Positions 17,668-25,388 of a DNA stretch of 64,000 nucleotides are shown piece after piece. The stretch's first letter is position 1. Every line of letters starts with the position of its first letter. The translations under genes and the position numbers were made by a program. Under the pieces are notes generated by a model. The model ran no database searches. It was not told the origin of the DNA and saw only the letters and a list, made by a program, of their open reading frames with translations. This DNA comes from Nitrospira sp. (lineage in GTDB: Bacteria; Nitrospirota; Nitrospiria; Nitrospirales; Nitrospiraceae), in NCBI GenBank assembly GCA_022842445.1, contig JALHPO010000002.1:434001-498000 (forward strand). Direction: 5' to 3'.

Positions 17668-18801
17668 TTACCGCTGTGTCAGCGGTACATAGGGCCGGTT
17701 GTGCTCGCCGGAGTAGATTTGATCCGGACGGAACAACTTGTTTTCCCGCAGCTGTTCAAGCCAATGGGCAAGCCAGCCGGACACCCGAGCCATGGCAAAG
17801 AGCGGGGTAAAGAGATCGACCTCGATCCCCATCTTGTCGTAGATGATGCCCGAATAGAAATCGACGTTCGGATGGATGCCCTTCCCCTTAAGCAACTCCC
17901 CTGCCGTTCGTTCGACCTCCAGAGCGACTTCATAGAGCGGCGAACTCCCGCATTCTTTGAAGAGACTCTGACAGAGACCTTGGAGCACGGTGGCGCGTGG
18001 ATCTTTCACCTTGTACACGCGGTGCCCGAATCCCATGAGCTTCTTCTTGTTGCTCAAAGCGCCCTCGACATACGACCGCGCCTTGTCTGCTGTGCCGATC
18101 TCTTTGAGCATTACGACCACTTCTTCGTTCGCGCCCCCGTGCAGGGGTCCTTTGAGTGCCCCGATCGACGACGCGACGACCGTATAGGGATCGGCCAGCG
18201 TCGAGGCCGTCACCAGTCCGGTAAACGTGGAGGCATTCATCGTGTGCTCGGCATGAAGAATGAGGCAATCATCGAAAATCTCCGACCACAACGGATGGGC
18301 CACCGACTCCGTGAGCATGTAGAAAAAATTCTCGCTGAATCCCAGATCGTCTCGCGGAGGAATCGGCGCATCGCCATACCGCAGCCTGGCCCAGGCTGCC
18401 ACAATGGTCGGCAGCTTCGCGACCAACCGCACGGCGCTCCAATAGTTATTCTCGACATCCTTCACGTTTCGGCCCGGGTAGAACATGCCCAGCGCCGCCA
18501 CTGCTGCTTGCAGCGCGTCCATGGCATGCCCCTGTTCAGGCAGACATTTCATCAAGTCGATGATGCGGAATTTGATACGCCGATGATGCGTGACGTCGTT
18601 CGTCCATCGCTGCAACTCGCCCTGCGTCGGCAAGTGCCCGAAGAGCAATAGATACGCAGTTTCGAGATAGGATGACTTCGCGCAGAGTTCCTCTACCTTG
18701 ATGCCACGATACTCGAGAATGCCTCGTTGCCCGTCGACATCGCTGATCGAAGACGTGGCAGCAGGAACGCCGGCTAGTCCGGGCATGAAATCATGGGGCA
18801 T
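17668..18801 (-). CDS. gltA: Citrate synthase
   Basis: The start at 18801 (MPHDFMPGLAGVPAA) is preferred because GAGAGG lies seven bases upstream. The 377-residue length matches the short bacterial/archaeal type of citrate synthase. Catalytic motifs are present: HAEHTMNASTFT (first His), GPLHGGANEEVVVML (second His), KKLMGFGHRVYKVKDPRA and the NVDFYSGIIYDKMGI aspartate/arginine region. It condenses acetyl-CoA and oxaloacetate. In an organism fixing carbon by the reverse TCA cycle it would serve the oxidative direction. 2-Methylcitrate synthase is a possible alternative within the same fold. Confidence 0.9.
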   Translation of the reverse strand: MPHDFMPGLAGVPAATSSISDVDGQRGILEYRGIKVEELCAKSSYLETAYLLLFGHLPTQGELQRWTNDVTHHRRIKFRIIDLMKCLPEQGHAMDALQAAVAALGMFYPGRNVKDVENNYWSAVRLVAKLPTIVAAWARLRYGDAPIPPRDDLGFSENFFYMLTESVAHPLWSEIFDDCLILHAEHTMNASTFTGLVTASTLADPYTVVASSIGALKGPLHGGANEEVVVMLKEIGTADKARSYVEGALSNKKKLMGFGHRVYKVKDPRATVLQGLCQSLFKECGSSPLYEVALEVERTAGELLKGKGIHPNVDFYSGIIYDKMGIEVDLFTPLFAMARVSGWLAHWLEQLRENKLFRPDQIYSGEHNRPYVPLTQR

Positions 18802-18936
18802 GATCGCACCTCTCCATGGAAACAATTGTACGGCAACTTCGCCTCTAGCCTATCATGAACATGACAAAATGGCTGCGGCCATCCTTGAAATGAACCATCC
18901 CGCTTGGCATACTAACCCGCAAGAAAGAAGGGAACC

Positions 18937-19368
18937 ATGCATGCGCCGCCGACCTCTACGGCTTCACGGCATTGGGCAATACGAGCGGCTATCAGCCTGT
19001 GGTGTCTATTCGCGCCAATCGCCGGGATTGATAGGCCATCGCTCGTCTTAGCCGATGACGACGTGATCGCGTTCGCCGTCGTCAGCGAGCCGCCGAAGGA
19101 TACAGCGCGCATACCGGCGAAGGTGGCGATCGAGGGAACGGTGGTGGACCTGAAACTGCTGGCATCACACCAGATCCTGGCCAATCCGATCTGGAAAAAG
19201 CTGGAGATCTGCCACGCGATGAAGCTGGAGGGGCAAAAGGTGCCGGAAGGGTTCCACGTCAACTCAGTGCGCGTCATCGATAGCGCTATGTTGCCGATGA
19301 CGCTGCAGGGCTTTGCGGGAGATTGCTTACTGAGAAAAGCTCTGGACCTGGCCCCGTTTGTCGACTAG
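18937..19368 (+). CDS. Secreted hypothetical protein
   Basis: The 143-residue frame follows an AAGGGAA ribosome site. A signal peptide is likely (AIRAAISLWCLFAPIAGIDRPSLVLA). The mature domain contains DDDVIAFAVVSEPPKDTARI and a LEICHAMKLEGQKVPEGFHV segment, with two cysteines. No family is recognised. Its stop overlaps the stop of the convergent zinc-ribbon gene by four bases, so neither gene leaves room for a separate terminator. Confidence 0.6.
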   Translation: MHAPPTSTASRHWAIRAAISLWCLFAPIAGIDRPSLVLADDDVIAFAVVSEPPKDTARIPAKVAIEGTVVDLKLLASHQILANPIWKKLEICHAMKLEGQKVPEGFHVNSVRVIDSAMLPMTLQGFAGDCLLRKALDLAPFVD

Positions 19369-19733
19369 CCTCGGCAATCCTGGCATTGCGCCGGCTCTTC
19401 TTCCGATTCAGCCTCTTCGAGGGTCAGCGGAAAGAGAACGTGGCAGGTACGGCAGGGGCGGATTTCAAAATAGGCGACCCCCTTGTCGTCGATTTCGGTA
19501 GGGAGCAGGAGTTCGATCGGGTCGTAGCCCAACAGTCCACCGTCGCTGAACTTGACGAGGGCGATCCGGTCGTTGAAGGCTTCGAAGGCCGCTTCCTGCC
19601 CTTTGCGATCCAGCAGATGGCCAAGCGCCACGACCGGCTGGCCTTTGCGCTTGATGCGAAGATCTTTCAGCGTATGCTGGGACGCAGTGGCGCAAGAATA
19701 CTGACCGGACGAGCTTGTTCCCGCTAACGGCAT
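19365..19733 (-). CDS. Hypothetical protein with C-terminal zinc ribbon
   Basis: The 122-residue protein has a central beta-rich segment (VVALGHLLDRKGQEAAFEAF, KFSDGGLLGYDPIELLLPTE) and a C-terminal pair RPCRTCHVLF...PAQCQDCRG, two CxxC knuckles separated by an acidic stretch. That is typical of a small metal-binding ribbon. Its exact start is uncertain; the first 20 residues are Ser/Gly-rich and a later start is possible. The function is unknown. Confidence 0.6.
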   Translation of the reverse strand: MPLAGTSSSGQYSCATASQHTLKDLRIKRKGQPVVALGHLLDRKGQEAAFEAFNDRIALVKFSDGGLLGYDPIELLLPTEIDDKGVAYFEIRPCRTCHVLFPLTLEEAESEEEPAQCQDCRG

Positions 19734-19820
19734 ACACCGACCCCGCGAAGAGACATGACTATAAGACCTAGCACAGCGTGAAAAAAATCGTCAAGGCAGA
19801 CCGCTCACCAAGGAGTCTCT

Positions 19821-20171
19821 ATGGCCGACATTACGATCTATCAGAAACCCACCTGTTCGACCTGCCGCGAGGCAGTACGGCTGTTGAAGGAGAGTGGAAA
19901 ACCCTTCAAGGCGGTCAACTATTATGAGCAGCCCTTCACCAAAGGGCAGCTGAAAAGTCTTTTGAAAAAGGCCGGGCTGTCTCCCAAGGACGTGCTGCGC
20001 ACGAAGGAAGATCTCTACAAGGAATTGGGGCTGGCGAAGAAGTCCTTATCGGACGACGAGCTGCTCGACCTGATGGTGAAACACCCGGATTTGATTCAAC
20101 GGCCGATTGTGGAAAAAGGCGAGCAGGCCATGCTGGCCAGACCGGCGGAGTCTATCGAGAAATTGTTGTAA
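19821..20171 (+). CDS. ArsC/Spx-family thioredoxin-fold protein
   Basis: The 116-residue protein starts MADITIYQKPTCSTCREAVR, with the CxxC motif of the Spx/YffB branch, and contains the RPIVEKGEQAMLARP segment where ArsC-type reductases read RPIV and an Arg/Pro pair. It is a single-domain glutaredoxin-like reductase candidate. Real arsenate reductase activity is not proven by the sequence, and no other ars gene is nearby. A strong AAGGAG site precedes the start. It is convergent with the GGDEF gene, seven bases apart. Confidence 0.85.
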   Translation: MADITIYQKPTCSTCREAVRLLKESGKPFKAVNYYEQPFTKGQLKSLLKKAGLSPKDVLRTKEDLYKELGLAKKSLSDDELLDLMVKHPDLIQRPIVEKGEQAMLARPAESIEKLL

Positions 20172-20178
20172 CGTGCGG

Positions 20179-21465
20179 TTACTGTTCGTATTCGCTATAC
20201 GCGACGATATGCCCTGTTCCCGCGGGAGTTGCTTTCCGGACATCGGCTAAAATCGCCCCTCGCTTCACGCGATTTCCTCCTTCCGCTTTGGCCTCATAGA
20301 GTGCCCGATAGGCGGACTTTGTGACCAGCTCGAGCGACGATTTGGCCCCCCCCGCTTCCGCGAGGCCGATGCTCACGGTGACTGCAAGCGCCTGATCCGT
20401 GGATTTCGTGCTCACGCCTTCCCGGACCACATCGCGGCCGCGTAAATAGAGCGCGGTCTCCTCCACCGCCTTGCGAATTGCTCCAAGATCGACCAATGTT
20501 TCCGTTGCCGTCTTCCTTGGAAACAAGACAGTAAACTCTTCGCCTGCGAGCCGGTACACCTTGCCGGCGCCGGCCGCAGCCAGGATTTTCGGCGCCACCA
20601 GACACAATACTTGCTCGCTCACCGGCTTGCCGTGCTGGTTTCCATATTGTTTCAATTGATCGATCCCCACGACAGCCAACACGTATTTTTTTCCGAGGCC
20701 GGCCACCGCTTCATCGTACGCCAACTTTCCCGGAACCCCCGTCAAATCATCGCGATAGATCTGTTGATGGGACGCTTGCATGAGTGTCACGAAGAGAATG
20801 AGGCCGGCTGCCGCGAAAAAACCGGTCGGCGACCAGCCGTGGTGAAATCCTTGAAAGGCGACGAACGACGCAACCACGGCCCAGAACATCCCGCTGTCGA
20901 GTGGGTCGTTCCGTAAGATAAAACGTATGCCGATCAGGAGCACCGCGCCGGCATAGGCCAGGAGCGCCAATTGAGGAATCGCCGTCCGGCTGCCTCCCAT
21001 GATCGGAACCAGGGGCTGCTGAAACGATCGGGCAATACCAGCCTGTTCAGGTTGACAGAGCCACCAGACAAAGAACGGTTGGATCAGAATCGGCGCCAGA
21101 CGCAGAACCCCGCGCCAGGTGGCCATGGTCTCTTCCCTGATGATGGAAAGGGCCATGAGGTTCAGCGGCACCAGAAGCGCAACAGCCGAAAACGTCACAT
21201 AGCCTGATGATTCGGGATCTGCCGGCGAAGATAAGATGAGGCTACGGTCGGCCATGACCAACACGATGAGTGACAGAATGAGACGGCTGCTGGAGAGATA
21301 CCAGCCGAAAAATAACCCGAATACCAGCACGATGACGGGAAAGGCATGGACCGGTCCTTGGACCAATGGAGGCAAGCCGTGGGGGCGGAGAAAGCCGAGG
21401 GCAGCCAAAAAAATGATCCCGCCCGGGATCATGAAGTCGAGCAACGATTTTTTCAATAAGGACAT
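20179..21465 (-). CDS. Membrane GGDEF-domain protein with degenerate AGEEF motif
   Basis: The start is placed at 21465 (MSLLKKSLLDFMIPGG), directly before the first helix; the frame remains open to 21567. About the first 255 residues hold seven to eight hydrophobic helices. A GGDEF domain follows (YRDDLTGVPGKLAYDEAVAG, VVGIDQLKQYGNQHG, RLAGEEFTVLF, VTVSIGLAE). The active loop reads A-G-E-E-F, with the first glycine replaced, so cyclase activity may be weak or lost; the metal-binding Asp in GID is kept. It is either a diguanylate cyclase or a c-di-GMP/GTP sensor at the inner membrane. The neighbour rnd is on the same strand, 186 bases upstream. Confidence 0.8.
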   Translation of the reverse strand: MSLLKKSLLDFMIPGGIIFLAALGFLRPHGLPPLVQGPVHAFPVIVLVFGLFFGWYLSSSRLILSLIVLVMADRSLILSSPADPESSGYVTFSAVALLVPLNLMALSIIREETMATWRGVLRLAPILIQPFFVWWLCQPEQAGIARSFQQPLVPIMGGSRTAIPQLALLAYAGAVLLIGIRFILRNDPLDSGMFWAVVASFVAFQGFHHGWSPTGFFAAAGLILFVTLMQASHQQIYRDDLTGVPGKLAYDEAVAGLGKKYVLAVVGIDQLKQYGNQHGKPVSEQVLCLVAPKILAAAGAGKVYRLAGEEFTVLFPRKTATETLVDLGAIRKAVEETALYLRGRDVVREGVSTKSTDQALAVTVSIGLAEAGGAKSSLELVTKSAYRALYEAKAEGGNRVKRGAILADVRKATPAGTGHIVAYSEYEQ

Positions 21466-21651
21466 AGGGACTAGCCACCGTCTGATTCCAGGTGGACAGA
21501 AGCGAGAACCATACCAACATTCACGGAGTTTTCCTAAAAGTCGGCGGGATACCCAACGGATTTTCAATTGGTTAGAGTACGCCCTGGAGGCCTACGGGAG
21601 AGCAGGCTGTATTTCTGTCCTCTTTTGGACAGGAGGGAGGACTAGGCTACC

Positions 21652-22857
21652 TTAGATATCCGTCCGCATCGAGGGTGGCGACCAGGTAATCATCCCCGAC
21701 TTGGGATCGACCATGAGAGCAAGTTTTCCATCCAACACATTAAGGAGCAGTTCTCCCAGCAACAGCCGACGCCACCCTTTCAAAATCGGAAGATCGAGCG
21801 TCTCACGATTCGTTTTGGCATCGACCAGTGCCTGCAGATCCGACGTCGTCGCCAGCAGGGTCGGCGCAATCTCCGCTTCTGTGGCACGCGCCTTCAGCAC
21901 CGCCTGCAGCAGTTCCACCAAACCGACGGACTCCGGTTCAGGCTTCCGGTCTTTCGGAACCTCGGGCCAGGCCGATGGAGGGAGCGCGAGCGCAGTGCGG
22001 ATAATTTCGAGCAGCGCCTCGCCGTTGCGATCGGCTTCCGATCCGTGCAGACCGCGCACCGCGCGCAACTCTTGGATGTGTCGTGGAGGATGCCGCGCCA
22101 ACTGGAGCAACACTTCGTCCCGCATCACCCTGCCTCGCGGAACATTGCGGCGCTTGGCCTCTCCTTCTCGCCAGGAAGCCAACTCCCGAAGGACGGCGGC
22201 CGATTTTGGCTTGAGCTGCTCCCACCCTCGCACGCGTTGGTAGCGTTCTTGGGGCTCTCGGCGTGTGTCCCCCACAGCGTCTTCTAAACGAGCGAATTCC
22301 TCATCGACCCAATCGAGCCGGCCGAATTTTGACAGGCGCGCATGCAGATGGTCATGAATGGCGAGCAGAAAGGTCACGTCTTCAAGCGCGTAGGCCAATT
22401 GCTCCTGCGACAACGGACGGGCACTCCAGTTGGTGAAGGTATGGGCCTTGTCCAACCGCATGCCATGGACCCGAAGAACCAGGTTGGCATACGCCACTTG
22501 TGGCCCATATCCGACCATAGCCGCGGCGATCTGCGTATCGAAAAACGGCTTGGGAATTCGCCCGGCATGGACTGCACAGAGATCCAAGTCCTGCCGGCCC
22601 GCATGCACGATTTTTTGAATCGCCGGGTTGCACACCACTTCCCAGAAGCCATCCAGCGACCCGGCTGCCTGTATCGCAGGGAAATCAATGACCGCCGCCG
22701 CATTGTCTGTGGCGACCTGAATGAGTTCGAGTTTGGGAACGAAGCTGTCTTCGCCGACGAACTCAGTGTCGATCGCCAAACGCGGGCTATCTTTCAGCCG
22801 CTCGCAGAATTCACCGAGCGCCGTGGGACTCGTAATGTAGTGCAGCGGTGTCGTCAT
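21652..22857 (-). CDS. rnd: Ribonuclease D
   Basis: The 401-residue protein has the three DEDDy exonuclease motifs: AIDTEFVGED, HAGRQDLDLCAVH and AYALEDVTFL. An HRDC domain follows (residues about 215-290, ELASWREGEAKRRNVPRGRV), then a C-terminal helical region. RNase D trims the 3' ends of tRNA precursors and other structured RNAs. It starts 12 bases after the DnaJ-domain gene ends, so the two form an operon. Confidence 0.92.
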   Translation of the reverse strand: MTTPLHYITSPTALGEFCERLKDSPRLAIDTEFVGEDSFVPKLELIQVATDNAAAVIDFPAIQAAGSLDGFWEVVCNPAIQKIVHAGRQDLDLCAVHAGRIPKPFFDTQIAAAMVGYGPQVAYANLVLRVHGMRLDKAHTFTNWSARPLSQEQLAYALEDVTFLLAIHDHLHARLSKFGRLDWVDEEFARLEDAVGDTRREPQERYQRVRGWEQLKPKSAAVLRELASWREGEAKRRNVPRGRVMRDEVLLQLARHPPRHIQELRAVRGLHGSEADRNGEALLEIIRTALALPPSAWPEVPKDRKPEPESVGLVELLQAVLKARATEAEIAPTLLATTSDLQALVDAKTNRETLDLPILKGWRRLLLGELLLNVLDGKLALMVDPKSGMITWSPPSMRTDI

Positions 22858-22869
22858 AAATCTCCGGAT

Positions 22870-23502
22870 TTACTCTGCAGGACTGTAGGGTCGGTCAGGC
22901 GGGCGCATCGGTTCGGTATTGCTCAAACTGAGATATTCTTTAAGAAACTGATAGGCCTCCAGCATGCGCCGGAGTTCCGGTTCAGCGCTGCGGTCACCGT
23001 TGTTGGCGTCAGGATGCAGCTGTTTGGCCTTGATACGAAAGGAGGCGGTCACCTCGGCGAGGGAACTGCCGAACTCCACGCCCATGATCGCATAGGCGTC
23101 CACCGCGTTATTCACTCCGCTCGGATTCTCCGAGAGAGCCCCGCCTCCCCCGCTGGCAGCTTTCAACATATCGGCAAGACTGATCTTCTTACGCCGCCGT
23201 CTGGGCCGTTCCCGGATCTCGCTATCGAACTCGTCCCAGCGATCTTCGACAAACTCCAGCCTGGATTCGAGACGCATCGCACCGGACAAATCGCGAATGA
23301 CTTCCAGCTCCTCTTCAATCTCGATCAGCGATCGGATGACCTCCTCAAGCCCCTGTTCGACGCGAAAGAAACTGTCCACCCGCTCTTCCATCATCACGTC
23401 GACGGCAAGCTCCAAACTGTCCTCCGTTTTGGAGCGCAGCGACCCGATGCGCGTCTGCATCCCCTGGCGGAACTTGATGTACTTGCTCGTTGAAAAAGGC
23501 AT
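22870..23502 (-). CDS. DnaJ-domain protein with coiled-coil N-terminus
   Basis: The start at 23502 (MPFSTSKYIKFRQGMQTRIG) is chosen over one at 23610, whose extra residues come from a low-complexity stretch next to a repeat. The first 100 residues are helical and strongly acidic (SLIEIEEELEVIRDLSGAM), likely coiled coil. A Gly-rich linker follows. The J domain (about residues 130-200) has AYAIMGVEFGSSLAEVTASF and the HPD motif in KQLHPDANNGD. It probably stimulates a DnaK-type ATPase on a specific substrate. Co-transcription with rnd is likely. Confidence 0.8.
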   Translation of the reverse strand: MPFSTSKYIKFRQGMQTRIGSLRSKTEDSLELAVDVMMEERVDSFFRVEQGLEEVIRSLIEIEEELEVIRDLSGAMRLESRLEFVEDRWDEFDSEIRERPRRRRKKISLADMLKAASGGGGALSENPSGVNNAVDAYAIMGVEFGSSLAEVTASFRIKAKQLHPDANNGDRSAEPELRRMLEAYQFLKEYLSLSNTEPMRPPDRPYSPAE

Positions 23503-23596
23503 AGCTCGTCGGCTGAAAAGAGGCGCGCCGCATTGTACCACAGTAGGATTTAGCGCCAGAAGGGGCTTCGGGACCCGCCTGACGCGAGGGGGATAA

Positions 23597-23830
23597 GAGG
23601 CGAGTGGCAAGTAGCAAGTGGTAAGTGGTACAGAGTAAGATGCGACCGGAGAGGGAGTCTTCCGGAAGGGAGGCTCCCCCTTTGTTTATGACGGCCACAG
23701 CAAGAGCCGATGACGCCGACGTGCTGGGCGTTCTTCGCCACTCACCACTAGCTACTCAGTACTGGCCACTTACCACGCGCTCCAACGCCTTACGCCTCAC
23801 GTCCTCTCACCCCTTACGTCCCCTTTGCTC
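23597..23830. repeat. Short-word inverted repeat locus reaching into the malic enzyme gene
   Basis: The left arm (23597-23640) is a chain of AAGTGG/GAGTGGCAAGT words. The right arm (about 23737-23830) carries CCACTCACCACTAGCTACTC and GGCCACTTACCACGC, then CCTTACGCCTCACGTCCTCT. The last part encodes the C-terminal residues of malic enzyme. Apart from this, the 294-base gap 23503-23796 shows no gene. Confidence 0.7.
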
Positions 23831-25239
23831 CGCCGGCGCGCTACGCCTGTCTCACGGGCAGCGGCGGCGACAGCTTGGGCCACGTTCGGCACGACTGCTT
23901 TGTCGAAGAGACTGGGAATAATGTAATCCTCACTCACCGCGCCTTCAGAGATCGTATGAGCCAGGGCATTGGCCGCGGCCAACTTCATCGCCTCGTTGAT
24001 CTCGGCGGCTTGCACGTCGAGCGCCCCGCGGAAGATGCCTGGAAACGCGAGCGCATTATTGATCTGGTTGGGATAATCCGAGCGTCCGGTGGCAAAGACT
24101 CGACAGTGCGACGCGGCCAGCTCCGGAGAAACCTCCGGATCTGGATTCGCCATCGCGAAGACGATCCGGTCCCCGTCCATCGCGTCGAGGTCCTCCGCGC
24201 TCAGAATATTTCCGACTGACAAGCCGATAAAGACATCGGCCCCTTTCAGCGCATCGCGCAGAGTCCCTCTGGGATAGCCGGGGGTAAGACAGGCAGCCAG
24301 ATCGGCCCGGCAGGCCCGTAACTGCTCAGCCTCACCGTACAAAATGATGCCTTCCTTGTCGCAGCCCAGCAGATGCGACACGCCGGCCGCCAGCAACATT
24401 CGGCAGCACGCCGTCCCCGCCGCACCGAGCCCGTTGACGACGACACGCACCTCCTCCATCCGCTTCCCGACCACCCGTAGCGCATTCGTGAGGGCAGCCA
24501 GGATGACGACGGCCGTTCCATGTTGATCGTCATGCATAACCGGCACATCGAGCGATTGTTTCAGCCGTCGCTCGATCTCAAAACAGCGGGGCGCGCCGAT
24601 ATCTTCCAGATTAATGGCGCCGAATCCCGGCGCGATCCCTTGCACGATCCGCACGATATCATCCGGGTCCTGCGTATTAAGGCAGAGCGGCCAGGCGTCA
24701 ATACCGGCCAGTTCTTTGAACAGCATCGCTTTGCCTTCCATTACGGGCAACGCTGCTTCCGGACCGAGATTACCCAGTCCCAACACTGCCGACCCGTCCG
24801 TGACGATCGCCACACTGTTGCTTTTACTGGTGAACACATAGGCTTTGGACTTATCCTGCGCGATAGCTTGGGCGACACGGCCGACCCCGGGCGTGTAGAC
24901 CATCGAGAGGACATTCCGCGTACTGATCGCAATCTTCCCCTCCACCCGAATCTTGCCGCCGAGATGCAACAGAAAAATACGATCGGAGGCCGAGAGTACC
25001 GTGACATCAGACAGCGCGGCAAGCCGAGCCAATACCTTCTTGCCATGCGCCTCGCTCTGTGCGTCGAAGGTCACGTCCCGGATCATGCAAGTTTTTGTTG
25101 CCGAGACGATGTCGACGGCGCCGAGATTGGCTTGTTCTTCGGCCAGCAGCGCCGCCACACGGGCAAAAACACCCGGCTTATTCGCAAGCTCCAGCCGGAC
25201 GGTCAGACGGTAATTGGAATAGGGCCCGGTATCGTTCAT
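23797..25239 (-). CDS. Malic enzyme with N-terminal ACT domain
   Basis: Residues about 10-85 form an ACT domain (RLTVRLELANKPGVFARVAAL), usually a ligand-sensing module. The malic enzyme core follows: SMVYTPGVGRVAQAIAQDK, VAIVTDGSAVLGLGNLGPEA, the metal site VPVMHDDQHGTAVVILAAL and the NAD(P)-binding VVVNGLGAAGTACCRMLLAAG. It decarboxylates malate to pyruvate and may be under allosteric control. Cofactor choice (NAD or NADP) is not decided. The C-terminal residues RRRSKGDVRGERT come from a repeat arm and are probably a neutral extension. It is divergent from the DUF255 fusion gene. Confidence 0.88.
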   Translation of the reverse strand: MNDTGPYSNYRLTVRLELANKPGVFARVAALLAEEQANLGAVDIVSATKTCMIRDVTFDAQSEAHGKKVLARLAALSDVTVLSASDRIFLLHLGGKIRVEGKIAISTRNVLSMVYTPGVGRVAQAIAQDKSKAYVFTSKSNSVAIVTDGSAVLGLGNLGPEAALPVMEGKAMLFKELAGIDAWPLCLNTQDPDDIVRIVQGIAPGFGAINLEDIGAPRCFEIERRLKQSLDVPVMHDDQHGTAVVILAALTNALRVVGKRMEEVRVVVNGLGAAGTACCRMLLAAGVSHLLGCDKEGIILYGEAEQLRACRADLAACLTPGYPRGTLRDALKGADVFIGLSVGNILSAEDLDAMDGDRIVFAMANPDPEVSPELAASHCRVFATGRSDYPNQINNALAFPGIFRGALDVQAAEINEAMKLAAANALAHTISEGAVSEDYIIPSLFDKAVVPNVAQAVAAAARETGVARRRSKGDVRGERT

Positions 25240-25279
25240 ATGTGCTCGCGGCTTCTCCTTTTGCCAAGCCTACCACATT

Positions 25280-25348
25280 GGTAAGCGGTAAGTAGTCAGT
25301 GGCCAATGGCGAAGAACAACCACTCACCACTTGCCACTCACCAGCCTC
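25280..25348. repeat. Inverted GTAAGTGG-word repeat
   Basis: The left arm GGTAAGCGGTAAGTAGTCAG with TGGCCAATGG is partly complementary to the right arm CCACTCACCACTTGCCACTC with ACC. It occupies the divergent gap between malic enzyme and the DUF255 fusion, where promoters for both would be expected. Confidence 0.65.
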
Positions 25349-25388
25349 CGTTGACGCTGTTCTGGCTCCGATGCTAGGGTGCCCCCGT

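Noticed and set aside
17641..18651. 336-codon plus-strand frame opposite gltA
   Set aside because: Citrate synthase motifs on the minus strand are complete; the plus-strand product has shadow-frame composition and no recognisable domain.
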